Below are positions 58,794 to 64,000 of a stretch of DNA of 64,000 nucleotides, one piece after another. Source of the stretch: Epiperipatus broadwayi (Eukaryota > Onychophora > Udeonychophora > Euonychophora > Peripatidae); contig JAQFVV010000031.1 of the NCBI GenBank assembly GCA_028023455.1, positions 10,408,093 to 10,472,092 of the forward strand, given 5' to 3'. A program made the position numbers and the translations under genes. A model generated the notes under the pieces. It was given only the letters and a program-made list of their open reading frames with translations. It was not told where the DNA came from and made no database searches. Every line of letters starts with the position of its first letter. Position 1 is the stretch's first letter.

Positions 58794-59690
58794 TATATAA
58801 AAGACATATTTTGCGGGTTCATCCATGTTAAAATATTTTAAATATAGATATACTGATGTTTCAACTTGGTAACACAAGTCATCCACTGAGTGTAGAAAGA
58901 TGGTTCTAGAGGTGCTACAATCACTGATTTGAAAAAACATTGAAGTAAATTTATAAAAATTTATAAATTTATTTAAAAAGCCTTATTTCAAGCCCAAAAT
59001 GGACAAAATAGGAAACAAGAAGATGATAAATCAGCTATTAGGATTTGTGTTCCATATGTAAAAGGAACTTTAGACAGTATTGGATGTATATTGAAACGCT
59101 ATAATATAAATACAGCATTTTCTACTCATCAAAAGATCAGCAATATAATAACCAAGCCTAAGGATTCAATCCCTTTTGAATCTCATGGTGTTTATCAAAT
59201 CTCATGTGAAAATTGTAAGGCTTCTTACATAGGTGTGAGTAATCATCACATCAGTGTTAGGAGAGATGAGCATGCTAATGCAGTTAAACAACATTCATCA
59301 TCATCAGCACTCTCACTCCATACTATGGATTCAGGTCATAAAATTAATTTTTCTAGTACCAGGATCATATCCAGATGTGATAATCTATACCAGTGCAAAA
59401 TTAGAGAAGCCATTGAGATACTTAAAAAGGCCAGATTGTGTCAATAAGCGAGATGATACAAGCAAACTTCTTTCTATTTGGAAAGATTTTTTTAAAAAAC
59501 ATTCTTAATTTAACATTTTTGCTATTGGTGGAACTTTAACGTTTTTTCAAATCAGTGATTGTAGCGCCTCTATAACCATCTTTCTACTTTTTATCACTCA
59601 GTGGATGACATGTGTTACCAAGGTGAAATGTCAGTATATCTATATTTAAAATATTTTAACATGGATGAACCTGCAAAATATGTCTTTTAT
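58794..59690. mobile_element. PLE fragment enclosed by 145-bp inverted repeats
   Basis: Left arm 58794-58937 and right arm 59541-59690 are inverted copies (AAAGACATATTTTGCGGGTTC, AATATTTTAAATATAGATATAC and GCTACAATCACTGATTTGAA against their inverses). The interior is a GIY-YIG coding fragment. It sits between TA runs, and TATATATA at both sides prevents defining a duplication. Confidence 0.82.
58999..59508 (+). pseudogene. GIY-YIG endonuclease part of a third PLE
   Basis: Open from about 58999 to 59445, with no start codon of its own. It reads IRICVPYVKGTLDSIG, then the nuclease: GVYQISC (GIY element), ASYIGVSN (YIG element), SVRRDEH (conserved Arg), and IREAIEI with the catalytic Glu. A single-base shift near 59420-59430 moves the tail into another frame, ending NKRDDTSKLLSIWKDFF at 59508. 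This tail type, with KRDD, differs from the PLE at 2375, so it is another family. The reverse transcriptase half is absent. Confidence 0.88.
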
Positions 59691-59699
59691 ATATATATA

Positions 59700-60570
59700 T
59701 ATATATTCATTCTATCCACAGAATAAACAAATCCAAAAACATTATGATAAATCATGAGTCAGATCCTAAAGAATCATTTAATTGCACATGTAAATAACAC
59801 CCACCTTTTCTTATTTCTCTGAATATATTATGCAAGTTTATTTGAATCTTGTACTAGAATATGAACTGTATGATGGCTTAATTAATATAAAAACAAAAAT
59901 CATTACTAATATTAACTCTTTTGCAAAGTGACATTTGCATTTTCCCTTAGTGACATTTTTTGTAATCATTCAGCATTTGATTTTAGTTATAAACCATTAT
60001 TCCATATTAGGTTCAATAAATTGGACTTGATTTGTTAGAAATTTAGGTCTAAAATTCTAAAAAATCATATTTAAATTTTGTGAAATTGAATTGTCAGCAG
60101 GAAACAGCTAATCAGAAATAACTTCTGAAAATTAAAGAAGTCTTGTTTGAATAAAATTTATTTTTGAAACAAGAATGAGTTAATGTTAGTCTATAATAAA
60201 TCTATAAAATTCTGCTTTAAAATTTTAAAATTGCTTTATAATTTTTAGATTACCTCAAAAGATCCTAAAACAGTGTTAGCAATGGCATTTAATGGCCAGT
60301 TTTACAAGCTGTGGTGATTGTAATGACCATAGTTTTTTGTTATCATTATACTAGAATTTATTAATTTCTATTTTTAAAAATAAACATATAAATATAAAAT
60401 AAAAGTTTAATCATGTATACTTTTGCTTTTTAATAATTATTATGTAATAGTAATCATGATTTTTTTAATTAACTATGCAAAACATCAATTTATTTCACAA
60501 ATGTTTTCAAGATCAAAGAACAAAAAATGAAAGCCATTAAGCATTTGAAGGCTGGCCTAACTTATTTTGA
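59700..60570 (+). repeat. AT-rich DNA with a diverged family F copy
   Basis: From about 59905 the order of blocks follows family F: TCAATAAATTGGAC, AAATCTATAAAATTCTGCTTTAAAA, TTTTTAATAATTATTATG. Divergence is high, so boundaries are uncertain. Confidence 0.45.
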
Positions 60571-61039
60571 CTCTTCTGCCTATTAAAAAATACTTATATC
60601 TTCAGATTTTATCTCAATTAATAAATTAATGCACATTAGTTTGTGATTTTAGCATTTCTTAAAAAAGGTAGCAAATCTCTCAAAAGATTGCCATGTTGGC
60701 ACAAAGTTAAGAGAACATGGAATAGTGCTTTCTCTCATCAAGTTTCTTCATGTCAACATACATACAAATTAAGTTTTTCCCATCTCAAGTATCAATTTGT
60801 TGATTAATTACTATATAAATTGGAGACTATATAATAGTGATCTTTATGTCACTTTTTATCTGACAAACATATTGATATTGATCTATGATGGATATTATTT
60901 ACATGTTTAAATGATTTTTGGAGATCTAGCTTATGAATTATCTTAGTAATGTTTTGAAATTTGATTGCTTTATAAATAGGTTATAATATCAGCATCATAG
61001 ATTTAAAAAGCATAATTATTTGCAAGCTTGCCAAAACTC

Positions 61040-61040
<1 letters not shown>
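60571..61040. other. AT-rich intergenic DNA
   Basis: No supported feature. Confidence 0.5.
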
Positions 61041-61084
<44 letters not shown>

Positions 61085-61155
61085 CAAAACAATACAATCT
61101 ATACCTGATATACTTATATATATATATCATATATATATATATATATATAAGTAAT
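61041..61155. repeat. TA microsatellites
   Basis: TA runs at about 61042-61082 and 61115-61150. Confidence 0.93.
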
Positions 61156-61424
61156 CAGGTAGTAATATGTAGAAATGATATAACAATATAGTTAATTAAT
61201 TGTGCCATCTGCACAAAGTTAACTCTATATTTTGAGTTGTAAGTTTAAAAAACAACAACTATAATGAAATACCAACATCTCCTTTAACTGTTACTTGTAA
61301 AGTAAATGTGCTGGCAAAAATTTGCACTAAGTTCATTATTTCATAATAATCACAAAACACTAATTATAATATTTTAAATACAAATATATTTTACATACCT
61401 GGAGTCTAACTATAATGTAGAGGA

Positions 61425-61800
61425 TTTGAACACACACTTTCAAGCTCCCATCAGCGATTCATTCTACAATCGATCTATATGACCACACACATGTGAAAAA
61501 GGTAGATGATCACCAATACACATGTTTTGGGTTGAACAAGCATTCATCAGTAAGTCCAGATCATCATCTCCCACACATATATAATCAATGCTTAGTTCAA
61601 ATACATATTAGTGGATGATTGAACTGCATCAATTGATGAGTTCTAAGTTCAGCACAAAATAAATACATTGGAGATCATTTACCCTTTTCACATGTGTGTG
61701 GTCATGTGTATTGGTTGTATGAGATAGAATGGATGGTTAAAAGAAGTTTGAAAGTCTGTGTTCAAATTCCCTATATTACAGCTAAACTCCAGGTATGTAA
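61425..61800. mobile_element. FB-4 foldback element, 0.37 kb
   Basis: GGATTTGAACACACACTTTCAAG and its inverse at 61747-61775; CACACACATGTGAAAAAGGTAG and its inverse near 61680-61702. The outer flanks are themselves inverted (CATACCTGGAGT and ACTCCAGGTATG). Hammerheads in both arms are decayed: CTGATGA at 61544-61550 (-) without GAAA, TTGATGA at about 61635 (+). Confidence 0.78.
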
Positions 61801-61849
61801 AATGTATATGTATTTAAAATATTACAAATTTAGTCTGTCTCCTGCCCAT

Positions 61850-62400
61850 CACTCTTCTGTGTATTTAAATGGACAAGGTCTAATATATGAGGGGTCAAAG
61901 TGATCTAAGTTCAACCTGGGCATGACAATAATTATTGGCATTAACAAAGTATTTGGTCATTCCATCATCAGATTTTCTATGGTATGAATGGCTGAAAAAT
62001 TGGAGGGTGGAATAGATTGAAGCTTGACCATAAGTGTGAAAATTTGCTATCTTAATATAAACCGAGTATTATATATAGCAGTGAGAAATATTGATTATTA
62101 TATTTACTGTGAATGTTTAGGTGGTTACTGGTTGCCTTGACAGCAGTTAGAAATATTGGTTGCTATATTTATTGTGAATGTTTAGGTGGTTACTGGTTGG
62201 AAACTAATTATATATATATATGGGAGATAATGATCTGGACCAAATGATAATTGCTGGTTCAGAACGAAATATGTATATTGAAGAGCATTTATTTTTTTCA
62301 TATGTGTGGTCATGTCATTTGTATCTGTTATATGAGATAGAATGAATGGCTGAAGAGAGCTTGAAAGTCTATGTTCAAATTCCCTATATTAAAACAATAA
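61850..62400 (+). mobile_element. FB-4 right-arm copy split by a family E repeat
   Basis: 61860-62085 (GAGGGGTCA, ATCATCAGATTTTC, TTGCTATCTTAATATAAACCGAG) and 62222-62400 (GGGAGATAATGATCTGGACC, GAAATATGTATATTG, GCTTGAAAGTCTATG) are consecutive parts of FB-4. 62086-62220 is a tandem pair of family E (GTGAATGTTTAGGTGGTTACTGG twice). The hammerhead here is decayed (AATGATA). Confidence 0.7.
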
Positions 62401-63000
62401 TTAGTACGGTCATATCCAGAGCATCAGATTAGTTATTATTTATCGATTTTTTACTTTGAAAAAACATAACCTTTTTCATTAAAGAGAAACTATTGCAGAG
62501 CGTGACTTGGGAATTTACATTGCCTATACTCTGACATAAAGAGAGTAAAGTATTTTAAATCCAGATATTGCCAAGCAGGCAGAGAAAGTCATGTGATGTA
62601 TTGTTTAATAAAATTAATAAACACAATACACTTTGTCTATTATAACATTGTTGTTATTTTAATGGAATAAAAAATAATAGAATATTCATTTATAAAAAGT
62701 AAAAATCATGAATACATTAAAATTATGTGGCTTTGGTGAGCAGCGAAATATAATAAATCAACAATAAAACTTTCATTAATAAGTGTTTCTATTAACAATT
62801 TATTTTTGTTCATTTGCAGCAAAATAATTTATAGTGTCTTCAAAACTTAAATTTTTAAATCTATTAAATAGTAAACGATAAGTAAGATCGTAAATTATTC
62901 TCGTTCATCTTGTTTTTAATTATATTCAAAAAATATTTAAATATCCCATTTTAGAATTAACATGCAAAAAGGTAAAAATAGCTTTTGAGTTTGGAATCAT
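62401..63000. other. AT-rich intergenic DNA
   Basis: No supported feature. Confidence 0.5.
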
Positions 63001-63014
63001 TGAAATAAACAAAC

Positions 63015-63240
63015 ATATAAAATTCCCTATATAATAGTGCCACCCAGTGCAAGCCTTAGTAATCAATGAAATGCAAAAGGATTTGTGAATCATTCAAAAT
63101 CCCCAGACTAGTTTCTAGCTTGTGACTTTCATCAGTGAGGAGCGTTGGATCTGAGAGATTACTATGGCTTGCACTAGGTGAACTACTGTATGCAAAGTTT
63201 ATCACTGTTTTAATAGCTTATGTAAGCATAGGAAATGGTG
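63015..63240 (-). mobile_element. FB-1 element, truncated, with canonical hammerhead
   Basis: Contains AGTGCCACCCAGTGCA, the hammerhead, GGAGCGTTGGATCTGAGAG, then a jump to the opposite arm (ACTACTGTATGCAAAGTTT..GTAAGCATAGGAAATGGTG). It runs directly into SINE-B. Confidence 0.75.
63100..63141 (-). ncRNA. Hammerhead ribozyme, FB-1 type, canonical
   Basis: Stem I TCCTCA (63141-63136) pairs with TGGGGA (63105-63100) with one wobble. Core CTGATGA (63135-63129). Stem II AGT/GCT with one wobble. GAAA (63115-63112). Stem III ACTAGT is palindromic, C at 63106 is the cleavage nucleotide. All invariant positions are kept. As in the other FB-1 copies, the base of stem II is an A-A mismatch. Confidence 0.82.
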
Positions 63241-63352
63241 GTCCTATAAGAGTGTCAGACTTTGGAGTAAAAGATCTCCGTATTAATTCCAGTTCTCACA
63301 CTTTTATGAACTCTCCTGAATTCTGATTAATTGAGTAATAAAGCCACGATTA
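63241..63352 (+). mobile_element. SINE-B, copy 2
   Basis: Shares the head (GAGTGTCAGACTTTGGAGTAAAAGATCTCC) and body (TTTTATGAACTCTCCTGA..GAGTAATAAAGC) layout with 56691-56828. It lies at the broken edge of an FB-1 element. No clear duplication. Confidence 0.65.
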
Positions 63353-63469
63353 TTTCTATATTATAATTATATAAAAATCTTTATTTTAAAAATATATAAA
63401 TGCTATTTATTGCATTAATCAATATAAATAATATTTTGAATGAACTAATTTAAACAATTATTACATGTC

Positions 63470-63840
63470 CTTAGTCTAGTGTAAGATTGTACAGATACAA
63501 AGTAAAATAATTATGAATTGATTCTTCTGGACCAATATGAAAAATAATCTTGTTCTCATATTGTGCTTGCCTGCAATATTCAAGATCATCCAAATAACCA
63601 AGGTGTTCTTTAATGTTCTGTACATGATACTACAGGGTCTACTATTATAAAAACCCATTCTCATTAGATTGAATATATGAAAAGAATGAACAATACAAGA
63701 CTTCTAAAAGATGATTTTTAGTAAACTTGGCCATTGTTTTTGTGGAAAGGGTAGACCCTTTATTTATGTTATAAAAATTATCTCTAAGATATTTTAAAGA
63801 AGTGCAATGTCAATTGCTTTCTTTGGGAAGATGTGGCAGA
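63470..63840 (+). pseudogene. LINE relic related to 48900-49190
   Basis: CTACTATTATAAAAAC..TTAGATT and the following block line up with 48978-49110. The text AGTAAACTTGG..GGAAAGGGTAGACCC may be the start of a reverse transcriptase (a GFRKGRST-like segment). Frames are broken throughout. Confidence 0.4.
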
Positions 63841-63939
63841 TGATAGAATATATGGAGAACTACAAAATTAGACAAGCTGTTAAAGTATTTCAGAAAGAGA
63901 AGATTTCTGCAAAAAAATTTTAAAAATGAATTTTTGATA

Positions 63940-64000
63940 ATCTGGACCAACTGACAAGTGCTGGTTACAATGAAATATGTATATTGGTAATTATTTATCT
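63940..64000 (+). mobile_element. FB-4 element, runs off the right edge
   Basis: TGATAATCTGGACCAACTGAC, AAGTGCTGGTT, GAAATATGTATATTGG match FB-4. Hammerhead core reads CTGACAA. Confidence 0.7.

Noticed and set aside
59575-59610. CTGAGTGATA..GTAGAAAGATGG on the minus strand of the GIY-YIG element repeats
   Set aside because: Resembles a hammerhead core and GAAA but has an extra core base and no convincing stem I or III.

Overview
The window is strongly A+T-rich, non-coding-looking DNA from an animal (metazoan) genome. I find no host gene, rRNA gene or intact tRNA gene. What can be read is almost entirely transposable-element debris: Penelope-like elements (PLEs) with GIY-YIG endonuclease, an RTE-clade LINE, older LINE relics, tRNA-derived SINEs, palindromic (foldback) repeats and long TA microsatellites. 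This mix fits an invertebrate with an expanded AT-rich genome. The phylum cannot be fixed from the sequence alone.

Layout. 1-4925: a PLE lies head to head with a second, inverted copy that runs off the left edge. The right copy has direct pseudo-LTRs (pLTRs) at both ends and one reverse transcriptase/GIY-YIG frame broken by three frameshifts. 5-19 kb: foldback repeats, direct repeats, a SINE and TA tracts. 19.2-22.1 kb: a decayed RTE-type LINE on the minus strand. 23-34 kb: a TIR element, several copies of a TTAA-flanked AT-rich family and several foldbacks. 35.9-36.9 kb: a 1-kb foldback with a clear target-site duplication. 38.5-46.6 kb: a GATA-type microsatellite and three SINE copies. 47-49 kb: an old LINE relic. 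52.7-54.4 kb: two foldbacks, one made of PLE 3' ends. 56-64 kb: a near-perfect hammerhead, a second SINE family, a PLE GIY-YIG fragment inside long inverted repeats, more foldbacks and a LINE relic.

The unifying observation is that at least three foldback families (here FB-1, FB-3 and FB-4) and both PLE families carry type-I hammerhead ribozyme motifs with very short, self-complementary stem III. Several are canonical by eye: 56357-56399 (-), 63100-63141 (-), 29626-29667 (+) and 53490-53531 (+). The PLE pLTRs carry a variant whose core reads TTGAGAA instead of CTGANGA, which may preserve the 3-8 base pair as U-A. FB-1, FB-3 and the PLE share a logic: a unit with a TATA-like stretch or leader, then a hammerhead, often followed by a second inverted, end-truncated copy. 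I read the foldbacks as non-autonomous, pLTR-derived or retrozyme-like passengers of PLE machinery. That part is inference.
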